A stretch of 64,000 bases of DNA from Undibacterium_A arcticum (GTDB taxonomy: Bacteria > Pseudomonadota > Gammaproteobacteria > Burkholderiales > Burkholderiaceae_D): assembly GCF_042660705.1 (NCBI RefSeq), contig NZ_JBHSUQ010000001.1; one strand, 5' to 3'. Under the pieces are notes generated by a model. That model did not search any database. It was not told where the DNA came from and saw only the letters and a program-made list of their open reading frames with translations. The position numbers and the translations under genes are program-made. Within the stretch, counting starts at the first letter, position 1, and each line of letters opens with the position of its first letter. Positions 55,268 through 63,360 of this stretch are shown here, in pieces.

Positions 55268-55915
55268 CTAAAACTCGACCAGATCATCGTCGTCGGTGGA
55301 CTCGGCCGGTGCGACGTTACCTTGACATCCGTGGCGATAGAGCTGCATGACATCGACGAACCCTGCCTCAGCAGGATGCTCGGGATTGTCAACGACCCAT
55401 TCCGCAGCGGTCTTCATTGCCCGATCAAACGCGAAATTTTTGATGGTAATTAAGCGGAACGCGATATTAAGGGTGCGTTTGGCTTCGTCGGCAGCGTAGC
55501 CAGCCTCAACGTGGTCCTGTATTTCTGCCGGGAGCTTGTCAAGTTCAAACCGCGCCAGCAAGGCGACGACGGCGTGATCGGCGCCGTGTTGCACGATTGC
55601 TGCAGGCACGGTCGCCATCGTTTTACCGAAACCGGTACTGGCCCCGTGGCGGACCATCGAGGCAGCTTTCTGGTTTTCCGACATGGTGGAAGAGAGCGAC
55701 GACAGCACTTCGTGCGGCGCAAACGTTGTGCTGTTTTTTACCAAAGGCACCAGGGAGGTGCTGCCAAAACTGCCGAAACCTCCGAACGCAGCGTGTTCAC
55801 CCTGCGCGACAGGTGCTGCCAAAACTGACAAAACCCCGTTATCGTCAGTTTCGGCAGCAAGCGTCACGCTATTTTCTACAAACCGCGCATTGGCGCGTGC
55901 AATCCAGTCTGTCAT
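55268..55915 (-). CDS. Hypothetical protein of the satellite element
   Basis: A 215-residue protein from ATG 55915 (GGGGGA upstream), 11 bases after the DUF3987 gene. MTDWIARANARFVENSVTLA, then a variable Ser/Gly/Phe-rich linker (HAAFGGFGSFGSTSLVPLVK), and a helical C-terminal domain (ALLARFELDKLPAEIQDHVE, VDNPEHPAEAGFVDVMQLYR). The linker DNA contains short repeats shared with 54451-54560. The protein type accompanies replication genes of such islands. Its role is unknown. Confidence 0.65.
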   Translation of the reverse strand: MTDWIARANARFVENSVTLAAETDDNGVLSVLAAPVAQGEHAAFGGFGSFGSTSLVPLVKNSTTFAPHEVLSSLSSTMSENQKAASMVRHGASTGFGKTMATVPAAIVQHGADHAVVALLARFELDKLPAEIQDHVEAGYAADEAKRTLNIAFRLITIKNFAFDRAMKTAAEWVVDNPEHPAEAGFVDVMQLYRHGCQGNVAPAESTDDDDLVEF

Positions 55916-55926
55916 CGCGTTCCCCC

Positions 55927-57601
55927 TTACTGCTTGGCCAAAACCTGTGGATTGATGACATAGTTGGTGGTCGGACGTCCGTTGCCGCCGCCACCGGTCT
56001 CGATAGCTCGGACCCAGCCAAACTCTTCCAGCACATCGAGCGCGGACTCCACCTGCGCGGCAGTGCCCAGTCCGCCCCAACGCTTGCGCCGCACGTCACG
56101 CGCAGTAAAGCCATCCTGCAGCTTGCCCTCGGACAGACGGCGGCCCAATGTTTGCGCTGCTGTCACCTTCGCTACTTCCACCAGCCCGTAAATGCGCCGG
56201 GCGTGGCTTTCCAGGTATTGCGTGTAGGACGCTGCACGCAGCGCTGAATCGATCCCGATAGCGCCGACCTGGCCATCAGCCAGATGGAATATCAGCGCCA
56301 ACGAGCAAAACAGCTTTTCGTATTTCGCGAGATGCTGTCGCATCAGCGGATTCTCTTCACCGGCAATGCGCACATTATTTAGGTCATGACTCCATTCGAT
56401 GAACAGTTCCTGAGCCGCGTCATCGAAACTGAAATGCGGCAGTTTCACGTACTCGTCGGCTGGCGTTGCGCCATCCAGGACGGGATCGAATGTAGCGAGA
56501 TGATCGAAGATTCCCCGGATAGTGGCGCGAGAATCCTTGGCCGGTACGCGGTCGCACCATTCCCATGCCGCCGCATCTGGGTAGACGATCACTTGAAAAC
56601 GCTGAATCCGGCCATCGTTGTCGAGCGAGTCAACAATAGTGCCGAGATACCGGGTTAGCAAGTCTGGCTGGATGCCGCCGAAGACCGACAGGCACAGGTT
56701 CGGTACAAACAGGCTGCCGCGTGAGATGCGATCGATGTTGAAACTGCCGGTGCCGTTCCAGGCTTCGAGATAAAAGGCGCGGTCGCCTTCGCGCCCTTCC
56801 TTGTCCCAGCTTGCCAGCAGGCCGATCAACTCATCGCGCAGCACCAGCAATCCGTCGGGATTGGTTACGAGCAAGTCACCCAATTTCAACCGTGCCATCG
56901 TTGGACTTGAACCGTCGCGGATACGGTTCCTCGGGCTGCTGCAGGGTTGCCAGGTCATACTTTGCCGCCTCCATCTGGTCGCTTCTTTGTTTCGGGTCGG
57001 CCTTGCCCGAGGCTGCCTTTTTCATTTCGCCAAAAATGGCATTTTCGTGGGCCTTGAATGCCGCAAGTTCTGCGGCAAAATTGGCCTGCTTATCAATGAG
57101 CTTCTCGGCTTCGACCGCTTCCAGTCGGTCCATGTTTTTCATCGCAGTATTGATGGCTGGGGTTTTCTTTGCGCTGGGTTCGCCGACCACACCGCCCCAC
57201 AAATTTGCTGTGACCAGCCAGGAGTCGTCACGCCGTTTGGGCTTGACTGCACAGCGTGCGCCAATCAGCGATCCCAATGCAACCACAAGAGCAGCCGCGA
57301 TATAGTCTGGCGGGCACGGCATGCGGCCTGCTTCATCCAAGACGAAGTCGGCAAGGCTTTTCGGCAGCAACGACGCGGTGAAGGGCAGGACCGGCAACAG
57401 CTCGCTCTGAATCGGTTTCGCCTGGGGCCAATCAATGGCGGCTGGGGCGCCGGTTTCATCAATCATGTGGTCCGGCAGTTCTGGCAGCGGCGTCATGTCC
57501 TCCAGCACCATAGCCATGTGATCGAGCGCCGTGTCGTGGCCCTCGAACAGGGCATCGAGCTGTTGCGCACCGCGCTCCGCGTCGGCGTAATTATTATTCA
57601 T
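55927..57601 (-). pseudogene. DUF3987 replication protein (helicase/primase-like), frameshifted
   Basis: Two frames join near 56885. The N-terminal part (ATG 57601, to 56876) has LPKSLADFVLDEAGRMPCPP, AALVVALGSLIGARCAVKPK and GGVVGEPSAKKTPAIN, a modified P-loop region of DUF3987. The C-terminal part, from about 56890, continues KLGDLLVTNPDGLLVLRDEL, GREGDRAFYLEAWNGTGSF and LSVFGGIQPDLLTRY to 55927. Joined, about 555 residues, the normal family length. DUF3987 proteins are predicted replication ATPases of satellites and ICEs. The shift is at CCAATTTCAACC. It overlaps the CHC2 gene by 8 bases. Confidence 0.8.
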
Positions 57602-58013
57602 TGGCAATCCCTTCTGCAGATTGGAAACGGCGGGCTGCAAGAAGCAGACGCGCGTGATCCGATTCGGTAAGCGCGCCGCCGCGTAATAATAGGTTGGCGA
57701 TCTGGAGGACGACGAGAACCTCGTAAGCGAGACAGCGCAATACATCGCGTGCGTTAAATGGCCGGCGCACAGGATGGTGGTGGGCGTCAAGACCGCGTTC
57801 GGGGAACAGGTCGCTGAAGGTCAGGTCAACGGCGGCGAGTACGTCCGCCGTGGCGCAACCGGCAAAGTCGTGCAATAAAATGCGCCCGTCGTCGAGTTCA
57901 CGAATAGCCAATGACGCCTTCCGGTCGGCATGGGCCGGGCATTTTGCAATCCACTGTCCTTGCCCGGTGTGCCTCACCCCGTCCAGTCGCGATAATAAAA
58001 TATCCAGACTCAT
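57594..58013 (-). CDS. CHC2 zinc-finger (primase-type) protein
   Basis: A 139-residue protein from ATG 58013 (AAGGAA upstream). MSLDILLSRLDGVRHTGQGQ, then WIAKCPAHADRKASLAIREL and ILLHDFAGC form the CHC2-type zinc finger of DnaG-like primases (Cys-His-Cys with the last Cys in FAGC). It lacks a Toprim domain and so would act with the DUF3987 partner to recognise primer or template sites (inference). The C-terminal helical part has no known motif. Confidence 0.8.
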   Translation of the reverse strand: MSLDILLSRLDGVRHTGQGQWIAKCPAHADRKASLAIRELDDGRILLHDFAGCATADVLAAVDLTFSDLFPERGLDAHHHPVRRPFNARDVLRCLAYEVLVVLQIANLLLRGGALTESDHARLLLAARRFQSAEGIANE

Positions 58014-58125
58014 CGCTATATTCCTTTCCTGCCAGTTCGATTTATTGTCAAGAACCAAGGCCAACTCATGGTTGGGTCGGCCTTGGATAGCCATGCATAC
58101 GTCGCTTTAATCAACGCACGGCAGG

Positions 58126-58998
58126 TTACGCAGCGCCAAAGCACTTCTTTTGCATGTTTTCGAACATTGCAATAAATGTAAAAATATCGGTACTATCGAC
58201 AGCCTCACTATTCAAATCCACAAATTTTGGCTGATGCGGCAGCAGCGAATTGACTTTTTCAACCCAGGCTTTCGTCTCCCAGAAGGGGTTTGGCATTTGC
58301 TCGGCAGCACGCAGATCACGGTGCAACGCATACGTCATGCTGATATATCCGGTGATTGCAGCCAGGCGGCGTTGGCCATGAATCACATAGCCTCGTTTCC
58401 GCAATTCCGAAATCCGTTTGGACAGGTTTGCGATTTTCAGTTCGTGGACTGCCTGTTCATTTGAGAGAACGAAGTGGTCGTTAAACCACGCGAGAATTTT
58501 TGCGCGATCTTGCTCTGGATAGCTGATGGGATAGCCGCCGTATGTGTTATTTATTTTTGCGTTGGTGGCAGCCAGAGGTGTGACGGTTAAAGGTGTTTTT
58601 GCATTTTTTGTAGCGGATTCAGACATAATTTCTCCTTGGCGCAGTGCACATCCATTAAGAAAATCTAACCCAGTTGCTGGTGGTGAAAGCGGGCGACCAT
58701 CCAAATGCACGTCAGAACAGCCTGAATCGTCAACGTATTTGCCGTTTGTGTTGAAATGTTGTGGCTTGCCGCCGACGTGAATTTCTGTTGGTGCAGTAAG
58801 GCCAGTATCCTCAATGCCCTGCTTGAATTGATGGAGATGATCGATCATGCCAACCCCCACAAAAAAGTTGCCAGCATTGCTTGCATAGCGGACAAATGCA
58901 GCCTTGAACCGGGTGCAGAATGGTATGATTCCGGTGTGTTTTTGGTTGATTTTTTGAATGGCCTCTGTGTGAAAGCCGGCGGCTATTTTATTGTCCAT
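58126..58998 (-). CDS. Ash-like/HTH regulatory protein of the satellite, two possible starts
   Basis: One frame of 290 residues. The C-terminal 166 residues (ATG 58626 with AAGGAG 7 bases upstream) begin MSESATKNAKTP and contain ILAWFNDHFVLSNEQAVHEL and ISELRKRGYVIHGQRR, a winged-helix-like pattern. The preceding 124 residues (KAAFVRYASNAGNFFVGVGM, then LDFLNGCALRQGEIMSE) match the Ash-type upstream region conserved in P4-like elements. Either a long protein from 58998 or a regulatory leader with start at 58626 is possible. It follows alpA by 9 bases. Confidence 0.65.
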   Translation of the reverse strand: MDNKIAAGFHTEAIQKINQKHTGIIPFCTRFKAAFVRYASNAGNFFVGVGMIDHLHQFKQGIEDTGLTAPTEIHVGGKPQHFNTNGKYVDDSGCSDVHLDGRPLSPPATGLDFLNGCALRQGEIMSESATKNAKTPLTVTPLAATNAKINNTYGGYPISYPEQDRAKILAWFNDHFVLSNEQAVHELKIANLSKRISELRKRGYVIHGQRRLAAITGYISMTYALHRDLRAAEQMPNPFWETKAWVEKVNSLLPHQPKFVDLNSEAVDSTDIFTFIAMFENMQKKCFGAA

Positions 58999-59007
58999 AG
59001 CGCCCCC

Positions 59008-59202
59008 TCAGGCTTTACGCGATGCTTTGATGCGGGCTTCGATGAAATCTGAAACGTCGCTTTCCAACCAGCCTACGGCGCGAGCGCCAAGAGATATCGG
59101 CGCTTTAAATTGGCCGCCTTTAATAAGTGCGTAAATGGTGGAACGGGATAAGCCGGTGCGCTCCTTGACTTTCGGGAGGCGAAGGATAATTTTCGTCATC
59201 AT
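59008..59202 (-). CDS. AlpA-family regulator
   Basis: A 64-residue MerR-like HTH protein: ILRLPKVKERTGLSRSTIYA, then LIKGGQFKAPISLGARAVGW and ESDVSDFIEARI, the complete AlpA pattern. In P4-like and CP4-57 elements AlpA activates excision or replication genes. The second ATG (59199) has AGGA at better spacing. First gene of the leftward string. Confidence 0.93.
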   Translation of the reverse strand: MMTKIILRLPKVKERTGLSRSTIYALIKGGQFKAPISLGARAVGWLESDVSDFIEARIKASRKA

Positions 59203-59369
59203 TCCTAGCTTTCTAAATCATCCGGGATTGGATGATTAGATTTTAGGAGCGACTACATGGCGGATCGAGGGATGGAAATTGGAGGATTTTCTTCCGGAAT
59301 TTATTCGAAGAAAAATCATTCCGGAAGAAAAATATGGTTTTTTTTTACCGGAATGATTTTTGATGAATT

Positions 59370-60170
59370 TTATTCCGCTTGTTCAGCATTCGCCTGGATT
59401 ATCAGTGCATCTAGCATGATGCTATCGATTATTTTGCGGGCCATTGGCGCAATAACTTTCCGAATGCGTTCGGGTAAATTCACATCAATTTCGTCGGGAA
59501 ACAAACTATTTCCCATTAATTGCTGCGTAATTTCGACCCCGTTTTTGCTTGCCCACGTTGTTAGGTCAATGTAAGGCAGAATTGCATTTTTTGCCCAGTC
59601 GTCAAAATCAGTACGCGTGAATTTCTTCTTTTTCGGTGCAACAATCTCCACTTCACGACGTGTCGTTTTAAGCCAGTTGGCGAAGTCATTCATGATTTTT
59701 TCGTCTGTTCCATGAAGATTGACCTCAATCATAATGTTGCCATCACCACAACAATTATCTATCTTGTAGAGCGGGGTATCCAAGAGGGTTGAAGAATACA
59801 GATCGCCATCCTTGACGGACTCTATCGCATCAGCTTCATCTATATAGTTTTTTAAACTATCGCCGAGATATTTTCTATCGCAAAAAAATAAATCTGTTGC
59901 AGTAAAATTACGGATGTTTGATGCGTCATCACTCAAATTTTTCGTAAATCCAGCGTGCTGATTTACCTTGTTACCTTTGAAAATTGGATCACTCAGGATG
60001 TAATCTGACGGAATTTTTACATCAGCGTAAGGCCGCTCGACTGTTAACATGTATCGCGCTTGCAGATTATTGATCCAGTCATTAATATCAAAATCATATG
60101 TTGGTCGATATTTTTCTAGCGAAAATGCTTCCGGTAAATCCTTACGATTTTTAATCTGTTTTTGATTCAT
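59370..60170 (-). CDS. DUF6387-family protein
   Basis: A 266-residue soluble protein from ATG 60170. PEAFSLEKYRPTYDFDINDW, INNLQARYMLTVERPYADVK, FANWLKTTRREVEIV and KKFTRTDFDDWAKNAILPYI fit the DUF6387 family, which occurs next to integrases in betaproteobacterial islands. No catalytic motif is evident. It lies 100 bases after the integrase gene. Lower GC than the neighbours suggests an independent origin. Confidence 0.75.
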   Translation of the reverse strand: MNQKQIKNRKDLPEAFSLEKYRPTYDFDINDWINNLQARYMLTVERPYADVKIPSDYILSDPIFKGNKVNQHAGFTKNLSDDASNIRNFTATDLFFCDRKYLGDSLKNYIDEADAIESVKDGDLYSSTLLDTPLYKIDNCCGDGNIMIEVNLHGTDEKIMNDFANWLKTTRREVEIVAPKKKKFTRTDFDDWAKNAILPYIDLTTWASKNGVEITQQLMGNSLFPDEIDVNLPERIRKVIAPMARKIIDSIMLDALIIQANAEQAE

Positions 60171-60270
60171 AGCGTTTCCTGGTTGCCCCTTAATTTGGAA
60201 CCCATGACAGCCGAATAATGGTTCCCCGGTTTTCCCGCCGTCGCAGGGCATGGTTAAATTTAAACTGATT

Positions 60271-61530
60271 CTATGCGGCTCTACCAAACTTCCCGGCGAT
60301 GACTTTGCCGCTTGCCACGTTATCCAGATAATCGGCATATTGTTGCATCATCACCTTGCGCTCATCAAGAAACATCGCGCGGTCATACGCTTCTCCGTAG
60401 GCGTCGCCTGACGCATGGGACAGTTGACGGTCGACGACCTCATGACGGTAACCCAGGCGCTCCTTGATGACGCCCATCGCCAGCGATCTGAACCCGTGGC
60501 CTGTCATCTTGCCGCTGTAGCCCATGCGCTTGAGTGCCGCCAATATGCCGAAATTGGTCGCTGGCTCTTCATGGTCGCGTTGGTTCGGGAACAGGTACTT
60601 GTTGCCGCCGGTGATGGTGTGCAGTTCCCGCAGCAGTTCCCAGCCTTGGCGCGGCAAGAAGACATGATGATTGACCTTGCGCGGGTTGAGCTTCTTCTTG
60701 CCCATCTTCATTCGGCGCCAGTCGATTACCCAAGATTCATTCGCCAGGTCGATTTCTGCCCACGGGGTTTCGGTCAATTCGCTGGTGCGGACAAAGGTCA
60801 TCATCATTAACCTGAACATGACCTTGGTCGGTACGTACATGCGCCCCTCAATCTTTTCAAACGCCCGGATAAATTCCGGTAGTTCGTCCGGGGTGATGGC
60901 GGCATGATGGCCTTTGGCTGTGGCCTTTAGTGCCCCTCTCAGGCTGGGTACCGGGTCATTGTCTGCCTTACCTGAGGCAATCGCATAGCGGAATATTTGG
61001 CCGCAGACTTGCCCCTGCCGCTTCGCCATGTCGAGCGCGCCGCGGTTTTCGATCTGGCGCAGCACGTCCAGCATGACAGGGGCTTTGATCTCAGCTATTG
61101 GCAGTTTGCCGATCAATGGGAAAACGTCCTTTTCCAGCCGGTGCAAAACATTGGCTGCGGTGCGAGGTTGCCAAGTTTCCAGCTTGTTTGCGTGCCATTC
61201 ACGTGCTACCGCTTCAAACGTGTTGGCGTTCGCGGTCGCCTTGTTCGCTTTTTCAATCCGTTTGGCTTGCGCTGGGTCGATGCCCGTGTTGATCTGGTCA
61301 CGCGCCGCCGATCTTGCTCTCCTGGCGTCTGCCAATGAAACATCGGGGTACTTGCCGAATGCCAGTGTCCGCTCAACACCGGCAAAGCGATAGCCCATGC
61401 GCCAATACTTCGCGCCATCAGGTTTTACCAATAGATGCAGTCCGCCGCCATCAGTCAATTTGTACGGTTTGGCTTTCGGCTTCGCAGTGCGCGGCTGAAT
61501 GTCGGTTAATGGAGTAGCAAGTTTTGGCAT
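60271..61530 (-). CDS. int: Tyrosine integrase (P4/CP4-57 type)
   Basis: A 419-residue site-specific recombinase. The N-terminal arm-binding domain (DUF4102) is KAKPYKLTDGGGLHLLVKPD, GKYPDVSLADARRARSAARD. A SAM-like core-binding domain follows. The catalytic domain has MMTFVRTSELTETPWAEIDL (first Arg), TGHGFRSLAMGVIKERLGYR (box II, H-x-x-R) and the C-terminal tyrosine near EAYDRAMFLDER/ MQQYADYL. Full length. Orientation and position 620 bases from tRNA-Met agree with integration at that tRNA. Confidence 0.95.
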   Translation of the reverse strand: MPKLATPLTDIQPRTAKPKAKPYKLTDGGGLHLLVKPDGAKYWRMGYRFAGVERTLAFGKYPDVSLADARRARSAARDQINTGIDPAQAKRIEKANKATANANTFEAVAREWHANKLETWQPRTAANVLHRLEKDVFPLIGKLPIAEIKAPVMLDVLRQIENRGALDMAKRQGQVCGQIFRYAIASGKADNDPVPSLRGALKATAKGHHAAITPDELPEFIRAFEKIEGRMYVPTKVMFRLMMMTFVRTSELTETPWAEIDLANESWVIDWRRMKMGKKKLNPRKVNHHVFLPRQGWELLRELHTITGGNKYLFPNQRDHEEPATNFGILAALKRMGYSGKMTGHGFRSLAMGVIKERLGYRHEVVDRQLSHASGDAYGEAYDRAMFLDERKVMMQQYADYLDNVASGKVIAGKFGRAA

Positions 61531-61549
61531 GGTCTAGTCTCCTTGAGTC

Positions 61550-61984
61550 TCATCGTTTGCTGCGATCAAACGTTCGCAGCGCGGCGACTTGCGGCACGGT
61601 CAACGTCAATCGATTGGAGGAGTTTTCGATAACCATGTCGCCTTGGTCATTCATGGAAAAGTGGAATTTCCGCGTTATAGGCCTTGCCGCCTGCGTTTGT
61701 TTGCGTCGTTCCCGCTTCTGTTCGATCGGGTCGATACCGTCGGCAATGAGTCGATGTGCATCGGCGCACTGTTGCCGTGCGTTTGTCAGCGACATCTCAG
61801 GGTAAGTGCCAAATGAAAGAGCAGTTCCCTTGCCAAGTCGCCTATAAATCATCCGCCAGCGCTTTTTGCCTGTCGGTTCGATTAACAAATATAGCCCGTG
61901 ACCGTCGCCAATCTTGTACACGTTCGACTTTGGCACAAGTTCGGCAACCTGTTTTTCGGTGAGGGGAACAGCGAGTTTAGGCAT
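61550..61984 (-). CDS. Stand-alone integrase arm-type DNA-binding domain protein
   Basis: A 144-residue protein. Residues 1-90 are an integrase N-terminal arm domain (DUF4102): MPKLAVPLTEKQVAELVPKS, NVYKIGDGHGLYLLIEPTGK, GTYPEMSLTNARQQCADAHR. No core-binding or catalytic domain follows. Instead there is a distinct tail (ITRKFHFSMNDQGDMVIENS, LTLTVPQVAALRTF) that ends in a stop codon. It precedes the integrase by 19 bases in the same operon. It could bind the integrase arm sites and modulate recombination (inference), or be a truncated duplicate. The unrelated tail argues against simple truncation. Confidence 0.8.
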   Translation of the reverse strand: MPKLAVPLTEKQVAELVPKSNVYKIGDGHGLYLLIEPTGKKRWRMIYRRLGKGTALSFGTYPEMSLTNARQQCADAHRLIADGIDPIEQKRERRKQTQAARPITRKFHFSMNDQGDMVIENSSNRLTLTVPQVAALRTFDRSKR

Positions 61985-62071
61985 TTTACGGTTCCTTTTC
62001 CCCAGTTAGCATTTGGGAACCTCAAAAGTACCCGCACTAACGCTGGATGTCAATGAACGTTAAAAACGCTT

Positions 62072-62114
62072 AGAAAACAAAAAACCCGCGTCAGCACTAG
62101 GCTAGAGGCGGGTT
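62072..62114 (-). terminator. Rho-independent terminator of tRNA-Met
   Basis: On the minus strand AACCCGC (62114-62108) pairs with GCGGGTT (62089-62083), followed by a T-rich run. It lies about 35 bases after the tRNA 3' end. It stands between the tRNA and the integrase operon. Confidence 0.75.
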
Positions 62115-62148
62115 CGTGTACGTTACTGGACTTCTTGAAACGTGTTCT

Positions 62149-62225
62149 TGGTGGTGATAGGTGGACTTGAACCACCGACCCCAGCATTATGAGTGCTGTG
62201 CTCTAACCAACTGAGCTATATCACC
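62149..62225 (-). tRNA. tRNA-Met (anticodon CAT), CCA encoded
   Basis: The minus strand reads GGTGATATAGCTCAGTTGGT... and folds as a 77-base tRNA including encoded ACCA. The anticodon stem-loop is CAGCA-CTCATAA-TGCTG with CAT, and GGTTCAAGTCC is the T-loop region. The paired first acceptor base and the A/T-type D-loop favour the elongator rather than the initiator. Its 3' end faces the integrase, so it is the likely attB side of the satellite element. A second copy of the tRNA 3' end was not found in the window. Confidence 0.95.
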
Positions 62226-62376
62226 AAACAGCCCGCAATTATGCTGATCTTGCCGACCCGTGTCAAGACGCAATGCGCGGTTGCCTTTGACTGAAAATGA
62301 TACTGGATCCAGTATTAAAATGATCCGCAGTAAATTAGATGGGATTTGGCAATATTTTCAGCATACTCCCCTGTTT

Positions 62377-63360
62377 TCAAGATGCGGCAGCCGAAATTTT
62401 TTGCTGCGCCTGCGTAATATGCTGCAAAACCAGCGTCGCGGTGTCGGTGCCGAGGCAGTCGATCACGATCCGGTCCGGCATCGAGCGCAGCCAGGTGAGC
62501 TGCCGTTTTGCCAACTGGCGGGTGGCGGCGATGCCTTTTTCCCGCAGCTCAGCGCTGTCGTAGGCGCCGTCCAGATATTCCCAGGCCTGGCGGTAGCCGA
62601 CGCAGCGCATCGACGGCAGGCCTAGGTGCAGGTCGCCGCGGGCGCGCAGGCGTTGCACTTCGGCGATCAGTCCGCCGCCTGACTCGACATCGAGCATCGC
62701 GTCGAAACGGGCCGCGATTCGTTGATGCAGCACGCTGCGGTCGGATGGTTCGAGGGCGAACGACAGCAGGTCGAACGGCAGCTCGGTCTTTGGCCGCAGC
62801 GCCAGTAATTGCGACATCGGCTGGCCGCTGAGTTCGTAGATTTCGAGTGCGCGCTGAATTCGCTGCGCATCGTTCGGCTTCAGGCGGGCGGCGGTGGCGG
62901 GATCGACCGCAGCAAGCCGGGCATGCATCGCCGGTGACCCGAGCTGCGCGGCGTCGGCGTCGAGCCGCGCGCGCAGTGCCGGGTCGGCCACCGGTAACTG
63001 GTCCAGCCCATCGCTCAGGCCCTTGAAATACAGCATGGTGCCGCCGACCAGCAACGGCAGCTTGCCGCGCGCCTGGATCGCCGCCACCAGCCGCAACGCG
63101 TCGTGGCAGAATTGCGCGACCGAATACGATTCGGTCGGGTCGATGATGTCGATCAGGTGGTGCGGCGCGGCAGCCAGTTCCGCCGGCGTCGGCTTGGCGG
63201 TGCCGATGTCCATGCCGCGATACACCAGCGCCGAATCGACCGAGATGATTTCCGACGGTATCTGGCGCGCGATCGCCAGAGCCAGCGCGGTCTTGCCGGA
63301 TGCGGTCGGGCCCATGATGGCGACCGCCAAGGGTTTATTGGATTGCAGCGGGTCCGTCAT
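62377..63360 (-). CDS. miaA: tRNA dimethylallyltransferase MiaA
   Basis: A 327-residue enzyme that adds the dimethylallyl group to A37 of tRNAs reading UNN codons. GPTASGKT (residues 17-24) is the P-loop. EIISVDSALVYRGMDIGTAK has the catalytic aspartate and DMAPP site. LVGGTMLYFKGLSDGL, NDAQRIQRALEIYELSG and QLAKRQLTWLRSM are conserved tRNA-binding parts. Intact. It starts immediately after the mutL stop codon and forms the common mutL-miaA operon. Confidence 0.97.
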   Translation of the reverse strand: MTDPLQSNKPLAVAIMGPTASGKTALALAIARQIPSEIISVDSALVYRGMDIGTAKPTPAELAAAPHHLIDIIDPTESYSVAQFCHDALRLVAAIQARGKLPLLVGGTMLYFKGLSDGLDQLPVADPALRARLDADAAQLGSPAMHARLAAVDPATAARLKPNDAQRIQRALEIYELSGQPMSQLLALRPKTELPFDLLSFALEPSDRSVLHQRIAARFDAMLDVESGGGLIAEVQRLRARGDLHLGLPSMRCVGYRQAWEYLDGAYDSAELREKGIAATRQLAKRQLTWLRSMPDRIVIDCLGTDTATLVLQHITQAQQKISAAAS

